A stretch of 30,414 nucleotides of DNA from Clostridia bacterium (GCA_030592355.1 JAUVJE010000003.1:1-30414); one strand, 5' to 3'; counted from the first letter of the stretch, positions 8,332 to 17,432 are shown. Made by a program: numbers and translations. The notes: generated by a model not told the origin, from the sequence alone.

Positions 8332-9177
8332 TTGAACAAACTCCTGAAAAACCGAAAATTTCAGATAATATCTGTTGTAATTATACTACTTGTTATTGTG
8401 CTGTTTTCAGCTGACCGTTACAGCAAAGTAAATATAATAAGGAATATAGCAACAGCTCCTGTAACCTTTGTACAAAAGGGCCTGAACACAGTCGGCGATT
8501 GGTTTGATGGCATAGTTTCCGGTATCAGGGGTTATGCGGTGGTAATTGAGGAAAATACCAAACTTAGAAATGAGAATCTTGAACTAAAGGAAAAAAATGC
8601 TGCATTAAAAGATATGAAAAGTGAAAATATCCGTCTGAAAGATGCATTGAATTTAAAGGACATTTTTGAAAACTATAAAATAATGGGTGCCAATATAGTA
8701 GGTTCCGATCCCGGAAGTTTTCTCTATAATTACAGAATTGATGTGGGTTCGCTGGACGGTATTGAAATTGACGACCCTGTGCTTGCCGCCAATAATGTGC
8801 TGGTTGGCCGGATTTACAGCATAGGGGTTACATCCTCGGTTGTAGTGCCGTTAATTGACGAATTAAACGGCATTAGTGCATGGATAACACAAGAGGGCGG
8901 CGGACATGCTGTGGTAAAAGGAGATATCGAATACAAGGCTGACGGGCTGTGCCTTATGGATACTGTAAATGAGAATGTGAAGTTGGAAATAGGTGATATC
9001 GTAGAAACATCGGGTATGGGCGGTATCTATCCTAAAGGGATTTTAATTGGAGAAGTGATTGAAATTTATAAAGGAAAGTCATTGATAGAACGGCATGCGG
9101 TAATACGGCCATTTATAGATTTCAATGCGCTTGAAGAAGTTTATATATTAATGGAAAAGGATTCCGGAGAAGAATAA
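8332..9177 (+). CDS. mreC: Rod shape-determining protein MreC
   Basis: MreC is the bitopic membrane protein linking cytoplasmic MreB to extracellular cell wall enzymes. The 281-residue product has one N-terminal membrane segment (about residues 11-25), a coiled coil (about residues 70-110: EENTKLRNENLELKEKN and onward), and the beta-rich MreC core with the typical GSLDGIEIDDPVLAANNVLVGRIYSIG and GDIVETSGMGGIYPKGILIGEV segments. It starts with TTG at 8332, preceded only by a weak GGTAAGGTG-like site. This may lower translation relative to mreB. The stop overlaps the mreD start by one base. Confidence 0.95.
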   Translation: MNKLLKNRKFQIISVVIILLVIVLFSADRYSKVNIIRNIATAPVTFVQKGLNTVGDWFDGIVSGIRGYAVVIEENTKLRNENLELKEKNAALKDMKSENIRLKDALNLKDIFENYKIMGANIVGSDPGSFLYNYRIDVGSLDGIEIDDPVLAANNVLVGRIYSIGVTSSVVVPLIDELNGISAWITQEGGGHAVVKGDIEYKADGLCLMDTVNENVKLEIGDIVETSGMGGIYPKGILIGEVIEIYKGKSLIERHAVIRPFIDFNALEEVYILMEKDSGEE

Positions 9178-9698
9178 TGCATAGATACAAGTGGCATACA
9201 ATATTATTTCTTATTTTTCTGGTAATAGTGCAACCAAATTTGACAAAGTGGTTTTCAGTCAAAGGAGCAGGGGTCAGTTTTGTATTGTTTTTTATAATGA
9301 TGGCTGCATTCGGTATTAGGAAACCGGATATATTTATTGCGGCGCTTGCAATTGGATTCTTTTACGATATGCTGTATAGCCCGTGGCTCGGAAGAATGAC
9401 AATTATTTTTATACTGGCAACATTTTCTGTTATGATTGTTAGAAAATTCGTATATAAAGAAAATATGATTGTACTTACGGGATACTTCTTTTTAACTACA
9501 TATCTTCTTGAAAATATCAAAGTGCTTTTAGAAATCGGACCGGGTGTTTTTTTAAATAAAATTATTTTTATTCAAGGAACTGTACTGGCGACGGCAGTTT
9601 ATGCCGCTGCGCTTGCCGCGGTATTTAGTATGGTGTTTTATCTGCGATTGCTTTTAAAAGATAGAAAACTGGGTGCCAGAAAGAGCAGGCCGATATGA
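9177..9698 (+). CDS. mreD: Rod shape-determining protein MreD
   Basis: The 173-residue protein is almost wholly hydrophobic, with about five membrane segments. It sits in the invariant mreB-mreC-mreD order, so it is MreD, the small polytopic partner of MreC and PBP2. Typical features are the GFFYDMLYSPWLGRMTIIF segment and a short basic cytoplasmic tail (KDRKLGARKSRP). The start overlaps the mreC stop (TAATG) and the end overlaps the PBP2 start (ATGA), which indicates translational coupling in both directions. Sequence similarity is weak in this family, so position carries much of the call. Confidence 0.92.
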   Translation: MHRYKWHTILFLIFLVIVQPNLTKWFSVKGAGVSFVLFFIMMAAFGIRKPDIFIAALAIGFFYDMLYSPWLGRMTIIFILATFSVMIVRKFVYKENMIVLTGYFFLTTYLLENIKVLLEIGPGVFLNKIIFIQGTVLATAVYAAALAAVFSMVFYLRLLLKDRKLGARKSRPI

Positions 9699-11776
9699 AA
9701 AAGCTAGGGTTTTTATCCAACAGGTACCTACTGCTTGGTTTTGTTATTTTACTGGCTTCATCCTTAATGATTATCAGACTTTACGATATGCAGATAATAA
9801 AGGGAGATGAATATTTTAAACAATCCACTAAAAAAATCACTCATAAATTTGCAATAAAAGCACCCAGAGGGCTAATTCTAGACAGAAACGGCTTGCCGAT
9901 TGCTTACAACCGGGAGAGTAATAATATTTATCTGACAAAGGTTTACAGCTCGGATGAACAGCTCAACGAATCCTTGCTTCAACTTAGTCTGATATTTGAA
10001 GAGAATGGGGAAAAACATCTTCATTCTTTTGATAAATATGTCCTTGGCGACCCGGTTATATTCAATTCCAATCATACGATTGAAGAAATAATTGAATGGC
10101 AGATGAATGAGGAACTATTAAACATTAGCGAAGGAAAAGTAAAAAACAGCGCGAAGGAGCTTGTTCTATTACTGCGGAGTGAAAAGCATTTTAACGTTGA
10201 TAAAAAATATAGCGACGAAGATGCGTATCGAATAATCTGCATGCGTTATGAGATACTGAAGAACAGGTGGAATTATATCATGGGTGGGAGAATTCCCATT
10301 GCATCAGATGTTTCGGTACAGACAATAGCACTGATATCTGAACATAGACATAGTATACAGGGAGTAATAATCCAAAAGAAAATGGTAAGAGAATACGGAG
10401 ATGTAATGGATTTAGGCCAAGTGCTGGGTTATGTGGGTGTAATACCCATTGACAGGCTGAATGAATTAGTACAGATGGGCTACAGCAGCAATGATTTTAT
10501 AGGGAGAAGCGGAATTGAAGAATATGCAGAGGATTACCTTCGTGGAACCGACGGTTATTTTGAATATGAGGCTGACCAACGGACCGGGCGGCTCCTTGAG
10601 CAAATAGGAGGATATGATGAAATACCGGGTAATGATGTTACCCTGACCATAGATATGGGTCTTCAGAAAATTGCAATGGAGGCTCTGAAAGACACAATAG
10701 CGGAAATTGCAGGAAAATACGACGGAGAAATAAATTACGGAGATGCTTCAGCGGGGGCTGTAGTTGTAATGGATGTTAAAACCGGGGAAGTGCTGGCAAT
10801 GGCAAGTTATCCGTCATATGATCCCAAATGGTTTATCCATGATGATGAAGAATCTCAGGAAAAACGTCTTGATGCAATCTTTGATGATTATGGTAAACCG
10901 ATGTTCAACAGGGCTCTTCAAGGCGCATATACTCCTGGATCAACTTTTAAACCTATAGTTGCAATAGCTGCGTTGGAGTCAGAAGAACACGATTATGATG
11001 CGGAATCTGAAATATTATGCGACGGGCATTATGAATATGACGGATGGGATTATTATTGCCATGAATATGTATCGACGGGTTGGTTTACCCATGGAGAAAT
11101 AACCATTTCAAAAGCCATTGAGACTAGCTGCAACCTGGTGTTTCATAAACTTGGATTAACTATCGGAATTGATGAGATTGATAAATGGGCGGAAAAATTT
11201 GGGTTCGGTCAAACTACGGGGATTGACCTATATGGAGAGATCTCGGGAAAACGTTCCAACAGAGAGTATAAATATACGATGTTTAATGAAAAATGGTGGT
11301 CTGCAGATACGGGACAAACATCCATTGGGCAGTTATACAACAGTTTTACGCCGCTGCAGTTGGCGGTATATACATCGGCACTTGCCAACGGAGGAGAAAA
11401 ACTAACCCCTTATATAATCAAGGAAGTCATTTCGCCCTCCGGTGAAACGATTTACAAGGGCGGGAAAAGCTTTGAAAAAATGACTTGGTCCGATGAAACC
11501 TATGCCATAGTTCAGGAAGGCATGAACAATGTTACACTTGATGGTACGGCGAGTAGGGTTTTTGAAGATGATTATCCAATCAGCGTTGCCGGTAAAACCG
11601 GTACTGCGGAAACCGGGCATGAAGCGGAGGAATCATCCAATGCATTGTTCATATGTTATGCTCCTGTAGAGAATCCTCAGATTGCCATTGTAACCGTTAT
11701 TGAAAACGGTGTATGGGGTTCTTATACAGCACCGGTGGCAAAGAAGATTTTAAATGCATACTTCGGTATTGATTGA
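9695..11776 (+). CDS. mrdA: Penicillin-binding protein 2 (class B, elongation transpeptidase)
   Basis: This D,D-transpeptidase cross-links peptidoglycan during elongation on the outer membrane face, together with MreBCD and RodA. The 693-residue product has one N-terminal membrane anchor (about residues 10-30), a PBP dimerisation/pedestal domain (about 55-320, with APRGLILDRNGLPIAYNRES), and the transpeptidase domain. Catalytic motifs are complete: Ser416-Thr-Phe-Lys419, Ser478-Cys-Asn480 and Lys634-Thr-Gly. No glycosyltransferase domain is present. An insertion in the pedestal region (about residues 95-190) makes it longer than E. coli PBP2, as is common in Clostridia. The start overlaps mreD and the stop overlaps the region of the cobO ribosome site. 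Confidence 0.95.
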   Translation: MKKLGFLSNRYLLLGFVILLASSLMIIRLYDMQIIKGDEYFKQSTKKITHKFAIKAPRGLILDRNGLPIAYNRESNNIYLTKVYSSDEQLNESLLQLSLIFEENGEKHLHSFDKYVLGDPVIFNSNHTIEEIIEWQMNEELLNISEGKVKNSAKELVLLLRSEKHFNVDKKYSDEDAYRIICMRYEILKNRWNYIMGGRIPIASDVSVQTIALISEHRHSIQGVIIQKKMVREYGDVMDLGQVLGYVGVIPIDRLNELVQMGYSSNDFIGRSGIEEYAEDYLRGTDGYFEYEADQRTGRLLEQIGGYDEIPGNDVTLTIDMGLQKIAMEALKDTIAEIAGKYDGEINYGDASAGAVVVMDVKTGEVLAMASYPSYDPKWFIHDDEESQEKRLDAIFDDYGKPMFNRALQGAYTPGSTFKPIVAIAALESEEHDYDAESEILCDGHYEYDGWDYYCHEYVSTGWFTHGEITISKAIETSCNLVFHKLGLTIGIDEIDKWAEKFGFGQTTGIDLYGEISGKRSNREYKYTMFNEKWWSADTGQTSIGQLYNSFTPLQLAVYTSALANGGEKLTPYIIKEVISPSGETIYKGGKSFEKMTWSDETYAIVQEGMNNVTLDGTASRVFEDDYPISVAGKTGTAETGHEAEESSNALFICYAPVENPQIAIVTVIENGVWGSYTAPVAKKILNAYFGID

Positions 11777-11784
11777 GGATGTTA

Positions 11785-12315
11785 ATGATGAAAAAAGGAC
11801 TTGTACATATTTACACCGGGGATGGAAAGGGAAAAACTACGGCATGCGCCGGATTAGCTGCCAGGATGGCCGGAAGCGGAGGCAGGGTGCTTTATGCATT
11901 TATGCAAAAGGGGTTTAAGAGTTCTGAAGTAAAACTTCTTGAAACGGTTGATGGAATTGATGTGATTCAAGTGTGTACTATGACTAAATTTACATACTTG
12001 CAGAATGCAGAGGAAAAGGCAGAGTACAGGAAACAACACATGGACGGATTGGCTAAAATAGACAGTATGTGCAAAAGTGGAGATTACGATTTGGTGATCA
12101 TTGATGAAATGCTGGGAGCCATTTATGAAAAGGCTATCGGCCTTGAAGATGCGCTTTCATTTATTGAAGAAAAACCCGAGGGCTGTGAAATCGCCGTATC
12201 AGGGAGAAATGCTCCTGATGAACTTATTGCCGTGGCCGATTATGTATCAGAAATTAAGGCAATAAAGCACCCCTTTGACAAAGGAATTTCCGCCCGAAAA
12301 GGCATAGAATTTTAA
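11785..12315 (+). CDS. cobO: Corrinoid adenosyltransferase, CobO/BtuR type
   Basis: The enzyme moves the 5'-deoxyadenosyl group of ATP to cob(I)alamin or a corrinoid precursor. The product has the P-loop GDGKGKTT (about residues 12-19), the segment LYAFMQKGFKSSEVKLLE, the Walker B-like YDLVIIDEMLGA and a C-terminal ASGRNAPDELIAVADYVSEI-like segment, all typical of CobO/BtuR. I start it at ATG 11785 (ATG 11788 is equally possible); GAGG at 11775-11778 is the ribosome site and overlaps the PBP2 stop. An in-frame TTG at 11773 is less likely. No other cobalamin gene and no cobalamin riboswitch is near. It probably rides on the mre transcript, which is odd for its function. Confidence 0.93.
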   Translation: MMKKGLVHIYTGDGKGKTTACAGLAARMAGSGGRVLYAFMQKGFKSSEVKLLETVDGIDVIQVCTMTKFTYLQNAEEKAEYRKQHMDGLAKIDSMCKSGDYDLVIIDEMLGAIYEKAIGLEDALSFIEEKPEGCEIAVSGRNAPDELIAVADYVSEIKAIKHPFDKGISARKGIEF

Positions 12316-12359
12316 AAACCAAAAAATCCACCGGGAAGTGTTCTTAAAAACCAAAAAAT
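12312..12359 (+). repeat. Short direct repeat, 16-bp unit, 32-bp period
   Basis: TTAAAAACCAAAAAAT occurs at 12312-12327 and 12344-12359, with loosely similar sequence after each copy. It lies between cobO and the methyltransferase gene, and the first copy overlaps the cobO stop. It may be a local tandem duplication. No function is suggested. Confidence 0.6.
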
Positions 12360-12397
12360 ATTCCGTAAAGTATTTAGCGAATTAGGAAGGAATCAGG

Positions 12398-13261
12398 ATG
12401 GCTGAGGTAAAGATTGCAAGAGGATGGAAGGATTACGAACTCCTGATGACAGGAGACGGGCAAAAGCAGGAACGCTGGGGCGAATATGTGCTTAGACGGC
12501 CTGAGCCGCAGGCTGTTTGGCCGTTGGGAAAATCATGGTCTTTACCCCATGCGGTTTATCACAGGAGTAAATCAGGCGGCGGGTACTGGGAATATCTGCA
12601 GAAAATTCCCGCAAAATGGCAAATCCAATACAAACACCTGAAATTTAATATAGAGCCGACGGGGTTCAAGCATACCGGATTATTTCCCGAACAAGCCGTA
12701 AACTGGGATTTTGCCATGGATAAAATCAGCAGTGTCGGAAGAAATCCTGAAATTCTCAACTTGTTTGCGTACACCGGAGGAGCAACCGCAGCCTGTGCAT
12801 CCGCGGGGGCGGCAGTTTGCCATGTTGATGCGGCGAAGGGTATGGTCGCCCGTGCCAAAAACAATCTTGCGCTATCGGGTATGGCCGGAAAACCAGTCCG
12901 GTTCATCGTTGACGATGCTATAAAATTCGTAAAGAGAGAAATCCGCCGGGGCAGGAAATATGACGGTATTATAATGGATCCGCCGGCATATGGAAGGGGA
13001 CCGTCCGGCGAATTATGGAAAATTGAAGATACACTCTATGAGCTGGTGGAACTGTGTGCCGAATTATTATGTGATAATCCGTTATTCTTTATAATAAACT
13101 CGTATGCATCCACGCTATCGCCGCTGTTGATTGAAAATATAATGGGTCTCTTACTTCTCAAACCATTGGGAGGATCAATTGAAACCTTTGAGCTGGGGCT
13201 CGAAATCAAAGATACGGGAATGGTATTACCATGTGGGTTTACAGGCAGGTGGAAAAAGTAA
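12398..13261 (+). CDS. Class I SAM-dependent methyltransferase, RlmI/RlmK-like (rRNA-type)
   Basis: The 287-residue protein has a SAM-binding Rossmann core: motif I ILNLFAYTGGATAACASAGA (about residues 120-139), the acidic loop HVDAAKGMVARAKNNL, FIVDDAIKFVKRE, and the catalytic-type IIMDPPAYGRG (about residues 192-202). The DPPAYGRG motif and fold order match the 23S rRNA m5C/m2G methyltransferase group. The N-terminal PUA domain of RlmI is absent, so it belongs to a shorter subfamily whose target is not defined. An AGGAAGG site precedes the ATG. The next gene, a pseudouridine synthase, starts on the last base of its stop, supporting a shared role in RNA modification. Confidence 0.85.
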   Translation: MAEVKIARGWKDYELLMTGDGQKQERWGEYVLRRPEPQAVWPLGKSWSLPHAVYHRSKSGGGYWEYLQKIPAKWQIQYKHLKFNIEPTGFKHTGLFPEQAVNWDFAMDKISSVGRNPEILNLFAYTGGATAACASAGAAVCHVDAAKGMVARAKNNLALSGMAGKPVRFIVDDAIKFVKREIRRGRKYDGIIMDPPAYGRGPSGELWKIEDTLYELVELCAELLCDNPLFFIINSYASTLSPLLIENIMGLLLLKPLGGSIETFELGLEIKDTGMVLPCGFTGRWKK

Positions 13262-13920
13262 TGAAAGTTTTGTATGAGGACAATCACACAATTGCTGTAG
13301 TTAAACCAATTGGGATTCCGGTTATGCCTGATAGTTCCGGCGACGCGAGTATGATGGACTTGGTAAAAGAATTCATAAAGAATAAGTATAAAAAGCCGGG
13401 TAAAGTATTTCTTGGACTGGTACAAAGACTCGACCGGTCTACAGGCGGCGTCATGATTTTCGCCAGAACTTCAAAAGGCGCATCCAGAATATCAAAACAA
13501 ATACGCGAAAAGCAATTCCAAAAGACGTATCTTGCGGTTGTAATCGGGAACATGAATGATAAACAGGGAACAATGAAAGACTACTTAATTAAAGACACGA
13601 AAAACAATAAGTCAAAAACAGTACCCGAAGGTACTCCGGGAGCGAAAGAGTCAATACTGAAATACAATGTAATTACTGAAAAAAACGGATTTTCTCTTGT
13701 TAAAATCAAACTGATAACCGGCAGACACCACCAGATAAGAGTGCAGTTCTCAAGCAGGAACCATATCCTCTACGGCGATATCAAATACGGTTCGCCACGC
13801 AAAGGAAAACTGGGTCTATGGGCAACAGAAATAGAATTTGCCAAACCCGTAGGCGGAGAAATTGTTAACATAAAATGCGAACCTGATTATCTTACAGAAC
13901 CTTGGAGCCGGTTCAGTTGA
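13261..13920 (+). CDS. RluA family pseudouridine synthase
   Basis: The enzyme isomerises uridine to pseudouridine in rRNA or tRNA. The 219-residue product has the RluA-family active site RLDRSTGG with catalytic Asp58, the opening motif LYEDNHTIAVVKPIGIPV, and the C-terminal motif LITGRHHQIRVQFSS. No S4 domain is present, so it is one of the short RluA-type enzymes; the target uridine is unknown. The ATG at 13261 is chosen because it overlaps the upstream stop (TAATG) and begins the conserved region. The last 34 bp overlap, tail to tail, the end of the TPR gene on the other strand. Confidence 0.93.
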   Translation: MKVLYEDNHTIAVVKPIGIPVMPDSSGDASMMDLVKEFIKNKYKKPGKVFLGLVQRLDRSTGGVMIFARTSKGASRISKQIREKQFQKTYLAVVIGNMNDKQGTMKDYLIKDTKNNKSKTVPEGTPGAKESILKYNVITEKNGFSLVKIKLITGRHHQIRVQFSSRNHILYGDIKYGSPRKGKLGLWATEIEFAKPVGGEIVNIKCEPDYLTEPWSRFS

Positions 13921-14714
13921 TCCAGTTTTTTTTCGGCATCCTTTATTGTTATGGTGGAAAGACCGTTAAATGGCATGGTCATACACTTTTTAATATATCT
14001 TAAGCCGGTATCGTAATCATGCATCAACCTCATCAGCTCCGCGGCGTTGTAATATGCTTCGGGGAATTTCGGTGCCCTTGCAAGAAGCTTTTCGTAAATA
14101 TCAAATGCTTTGTCTTTATCGCCGGTCTTTATGTAGGTAAGGCCAAGATTATCCATAATGGCTTTGTCATTTTGATTATATTTATATGCGGTTTCATTAA
14201 CTTCAAGAGCTTTTGCCAGACTGTCGCCAAGTGTAAGAATATATCCGTAACTGCCGTATAGCACAGTGCTTTCACCTTCGGCGATGAGTTCTTCATAGAT
14301 GGAAAGAGAATCCCGAATGCTGTTCTTCTTCCACAGATACAGGGCTTTATTGATTTTAAACTGATGGAATTCAAAATTGGTCATTTCACGTTTTTCAATT
14401 GCGCTGATTATTTTGCCTGCCTGTTCATATTTGCTTGCCTTTAAAAGCATGTATATAAAAATAAGAGAAGTGTGTATCGTTGAATTTTTCAATTTATACG
14501 CCCGGTATATGTACCTGAGAGATTTATTGATTTTCCCCCGTTTACTGTGATAACCGGAGAATATTTTTAGAATATTTTCATATTGAAAAATGGTGAAAAG
14601 AGTAAAATACAGAATTATTACCGGTATGAGAACTAAATAAAGGCCCATAAAAATCAGAATAATCAAGGTTACAGGGAATAATAAATATATAAGGATGGAT
14701 CTAAGTCTTTTCAT
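13887..14714 (-). CDS. Membrane-anchored TPR repeat protein
   Basis: The 275-residue protein starts with a hydrophobic region forming one or two membrane segments (about residues 7-44), followed by a basic stretch and several tetratricopeptide repeats (about residues 60-255). The clearest repeats are IMDNLGLTYIKTGDKDKAFDIYEKLLARAPKFP and the next one starting EAYYNAAELMRLMHDYDTGLRYIKKC. TPRs bind other proteins; no catalytic motif is seen. GGAG lies just before the ATG. The gene starts 13 bp after dapB, so it is the fourth gene of the lysine operon and shares its riboswitch. No role in lysine synthesis can be read from it. It overlaps the rluA-type gene by 34 bp. Confidence 0.85.
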   Translation of the reverse strand: MKRLRSILIYLLFPVTLIILIFMGLYLVLIPVIILYFTLFTIFQYENILKIFSGYHSKRGKINKSLRYIYRAYKLKNSTIHTSLIFIYMLLKASKYEQAGKIISAIEKREMTNFEFHQFKINKALYLWKKNSIRDSLSIYEELIAEGESTVLYGSYGYILTLGDSLAKALEVNETAYKYNQNDKAIMDNLGLTYIKTGDKDKAFDIYEKLLARAPKFPEAYYNAAELMRLMHDYDTGLRYIKKCMTMPFNGLSTITIKDAEKKLDQLNRLQGSVR

Positions 14715-14727
14715 AATATCTCCGTTT

Positions 14728-15486
14728 TTATTTAGTTACTATCATATCGTGCATGGAATAAAGCCCCGCGGGTTTTCCTATGATAAATTGCGCCGCCTTG
14801 ATTGCTCCGGAGGCAAAAATGTCACGGGACATAGCCTCGTGTTTTATTTCAATAACTTCGTTTCGTCCGGCAAGAAGCACCATGTGTTCCCCGATAATGG
14901 TTCCGCCCCGTATTGCATGTATGCCCATTTCTCCATTTTGACGTTCTTTTCTGTAGCCGGATCTGTCATATACCGGTGTCTTCGGTTCGTTAAGAACAGA
15001 ATTTATGCCATCAGCTATGGCAAGGGCAGTCCCGCTCGGTGCGTCAAGCTTTTTGTTATGGTGTTTTTCAATAATCTCAATATCAAACATTCCTTCTGTA
15101 AATGAAGCTGCTGTTTTAGCAAGCTCAATGAGAAGGTTGACTCCCATTGACATATTTGCACTATAAAAAACAGGTGTGGTGCCTGCGACATTTGAAAGCA
15201 GTCCGACTTGCGCTTCGGAAAGACCTGTGGTTGCCATGACCAAAGGAATTTTGTTTTTTATACAAAATGAGGTTACATCTGAAAAAGCAGAAGGATGTGA
15301 AAAATCAATCACAACATCTGCATCTTCGCAACAATCGTTTATGTTTTTATGGACGGGAAAGTTAAAATCCGATGCAGGATTAACATCACAACCTGTTGTG
15401 ACTTCCACAGCATCTGTATCAGCGGCGAGAGCACTTGTGACACGTCCCATTCTACCTTGGCATCCGTTTAACAAAATCCTAAGCAT
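14728..15486 (-). CDS. dapB: 4-hydroxy-tetrahydrodipicolinate reductase
   Basis: DapB reduces hydroxy-tetrahydrodipicolinate with NAD(P)H, the second committed step to diaminopimelate and lysine. The 252-residue product has the nucleotide-binding motif LNGCQGRMGR (residues 6-15), the VVIDFSHPSAF segment, the active-site signature EKHHNKKLDAPSGTA with His142, His143 and Lys146, and the C-terminal RGGTIIGEHMVLLAG segment. GGAG precedes the ATG at 15486. Eight bases separate it from dapA upstream. Its product also feeds dipicolinate for spores in related organisms. Confidence 0.97.
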   Translation of the reverse strand: MLRILLNGCQGRMGRVTSALAADTDAVEVTTGCDVNPASDFNFPVHKNINDCCEDADVVIDFSHPSAFSDVTSFCIKNKIPLVMATTGLSEAQVGLLSNVAGTTPVFYSANMSMGVNLLIELAKTAASFTEGMFDIEIIEKHHNKKLDAPSGTALAIADGINSVLNEPKTPVYDRSGYRKERQNGEMGIHAIRGGTIIGEHMVLLAGRNEVIEIKHEAMSRDIFASGAIKAAQFIIGKPAGLYSMHDMIVTK

Positions 15487-15494
15487 ATTAACTC

Positions 15495-16379
15495 CTATAT
15501 AAGACCGAGCTTTTGCATTTCGGTTTTCAATATTTCAGTATGACAGTGTTCCAGTTCTACAAGTGGAAGCCTTAATTCTCCGGTGAGCAATCCCATAAGT
15601 TCAAGAGCTTTTTTTATGGGTATGGGATTGGTTTCCAGACCCAGTGCCCTAAGGAGGGGGAGTATCCTATAAAATGTGTCCCGGCTTTTTTTCGCATCGT
15701 TGTTAAGGAATGATTCAGTTATTATTTGAGCTTCTCCAGGAATAACATTGGACATAACAGATATCAATCCATTGGCACCAAGAGCCATGAATTCAAGTAC
15801 CATTTCATCGCACCCGGAATAAACGGAGAAATCGCCGCCGGTTCCATATATTACATCAGCGACCTGCGTTGCATTACATTCCTTAACGCCAACTATATTT
15901 GGTACTTTGGATAGTTCTAAAATTGTAGATGTATCAATATTTACAACGGTTCTTGCCGGTACATTGTATAAGATAACCGGAAGCTCAACGCTATTTGCTA
16001 TAGCTGTAAAATGTGCTATAAGTCCTTTTTGCGTAGATTTATTGTAATATGGCGCTACTGACAGAAGGGCGTCTGCCCCGGCATCCTGGGCCAGTCTGCT
16101 CAGTTCCATGGCATGAGCGGTGTCATTGCTGCCTGTGTTGGCAATAACGGGAACTCTGCCGGCTGTTTTTTCTATACCAAAAAGTACAACATCCATATGC
16201 TCTTTATCAGTCATGGTAGATGACTCGCCTGTGGTACCGCAGAACAACAGTGCACTTATACCGCCGGCAATCTGAAAGTCAATCATATGACCCAATGCTT
16301 CATGGTCTGCTTTTCCAGCCCTGAATGGAGTGGCTAGTGCTGTAGCCGTCCCTCTAAAAATCACTTTTTTATTTCCCAT
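15495..16379 (-). CDS. dapA: 4-hydroxy-tetrahydrodipicolinate synthase
   Basis: DapA condenses pyruvate with aspartate semialdehyde, the first committed step to diaminopimelate, and is a usual feedback point for lysine. The 294-residue TIM-barrel protein has the GTTGESSTM motif (residues 48-56), the APYYNKSTQKGL motif with the catalytic-type Tyr, YNVPARTVVN (residues 138-147), and the Schiff-base lysine Lys166 in VGVKECN. GGAG lies 9 bp before the ATG at 16379. It sits 12 bp after asd and 8 bp before dapB in the riboswitch-led operon. Confidence 0.97.
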   Translation of the reverse strand: MGNKKVIFRGTATALATPFRAGKADHEALGHMIDFQIAGGISALLFCGTTGESSTMTDKEHMDVVLFGIEKTAGRVPVIANTGSNDTAHAMELSRLAQDAGADALLSVAPYYNKSTQKGLIAHFTAIANSVELPVILYNVPARTVVNIDTSTILELSKVPNIVGVKECNATQVADVIYGTGGDFSVYSGCDEMVLEFMALGANGLISVMSNVIPGEAQIITESFLNNDAKKSRDTFYRILPLLRALGLETNPIPIKKALELMGLLTGELRLPLVELEHCHTEILKTEMQKLGLI

Positions 16380-16391
16380 TTATATACGCTC

Positions 16392-17393
16392 CTAAGAATC
16401 TTCCAGAATTCTGATTAACTGTTCTGCTATCTGAACTGTGTTTGTCGCTGCGCCTTTTCTTAAGTTGTCAGAAACAACCCACATATTGAGTCCGTTATCT
16501 ATACTTTCATCTCTGCGAAGCCGACCGATAAAAGTTTCGTCTTTTCCTGCAGCATCACGTGCAAGTGGGTAAACATTATTTGCAGGATCATCCTGAACTA
16601 TGATTCCCGGTGATGATGCAAGCATATTGCGAAGCTCATCTAAGTCAAAGGGTTTTTCGAATTCTGCATTTATAGATTCGCTGTGACTGTCGAAAACGGG
16701 CACACGTACTGCTGTTGCAGTAATCCTAAGATCAGGTGCATGCAATATTTTACGTGTTTCCCAAATCATTTTCATTTCTTCTTTGGTATAACCATTATCC
16801 ATAAAAACATCTATATGAGGTATACAGTTGCTGGCAATAGGATGAGGCATAAGTGAAGGCTCTTCTCCTGCAAGTGATCTGCTTAGCTCATCAGCGCCTT
16901 TTTTACCTGCACCGGATACGGACTGGTAAGTAGAGTATACAATCCGTTTGAGTCCATAAGCATCATAAAGAGGTTTCAGAGCCACAACTGCCTGTATTGT
17001 AGAGCAGTTTGGGTTTGCTATAATCCCATTATGCAGTCGGATATCTTCTGGATTAACTTCTGGAACTACTAGCGGAACATCGGGATCCATTCTCCATGCG
17101 CTGCTGTTATCTATTACAATTGAACCTGCAGCCACGGCGTAAGGTGCAAACTCTTTGCTTATTCCTCCGCCTGCCGAAAACAAGGATATATCAATACCCC
17201 TGTCAAAGGATGTTTCTGTAAGTTCTTCAACAATATATTCTCTACCTGCAAATGTTATTTTTTGTCCGGCTGACCGTGATGATGCAAAAAAGTAAATGTT
17301 ACTTATGGGTAAATCTCTTTCTTCAAGAACTTTAATAAAGGTTCTTCCAACCATTCCGGTAACGCCTACCATTGCAAAGCTATATTTTTTCAT
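16392..17393 (-). CDS. asd: Aspartate-semialdehyde dehydrogenase
   Basis: Asd reduces aspartyl phosphate to aspartate semialdehyde, the branch point to lysine, threonine and methionine. The 333-residue product has the N-terminal NADP motif VGVTGMVGRTF (residues 9-19), the catalytic Cys130 in NPNCSTIQ, and the C-terminal segment NTVQIAEQLI. I start it at the ATG ending at 17393, which follows a GGAGGAATTG ribosome site; an in-frame upstream ATG at 17438 falls in the T-run of the riboswitch terminator and adds 15 unlikely residues. It is the first gene after the lysine riboswitch. Confidence 0.96.
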   Translation of the reverse strand: MKKYSFAMVGVTGMVGRTFIKVLEERDLPISNIYFFASSRSAGQKITFAGREYIVEELTETSFDRGIDISLFSAGGGISKEFAPYAVAAGSIVIDNSSAWRMDPDVPLVVPEVNPEDIRLHNGIIANPNCSTIQAVVALKPLYDAYGLKRIVYSTYQSVSGAGKKGADELSRSLAGEEPSLMPHPIASNCIPHIDVFMDNGYTKEEMKMIWETRKILHAPDLRITATAVRVPVFDSHSESINAEFEKPFDLDELRNMLASSPGIIVQDDPANNVYPLARDAAGKDETFIGRLRRDESIDNGLNMWVVSDNLRKGAATNTVQIAEQLIRILEDS

Positions 17394-17432
17394 CAATTCC
17401 TCCACATAATAATTATATACTATATACTGTAT

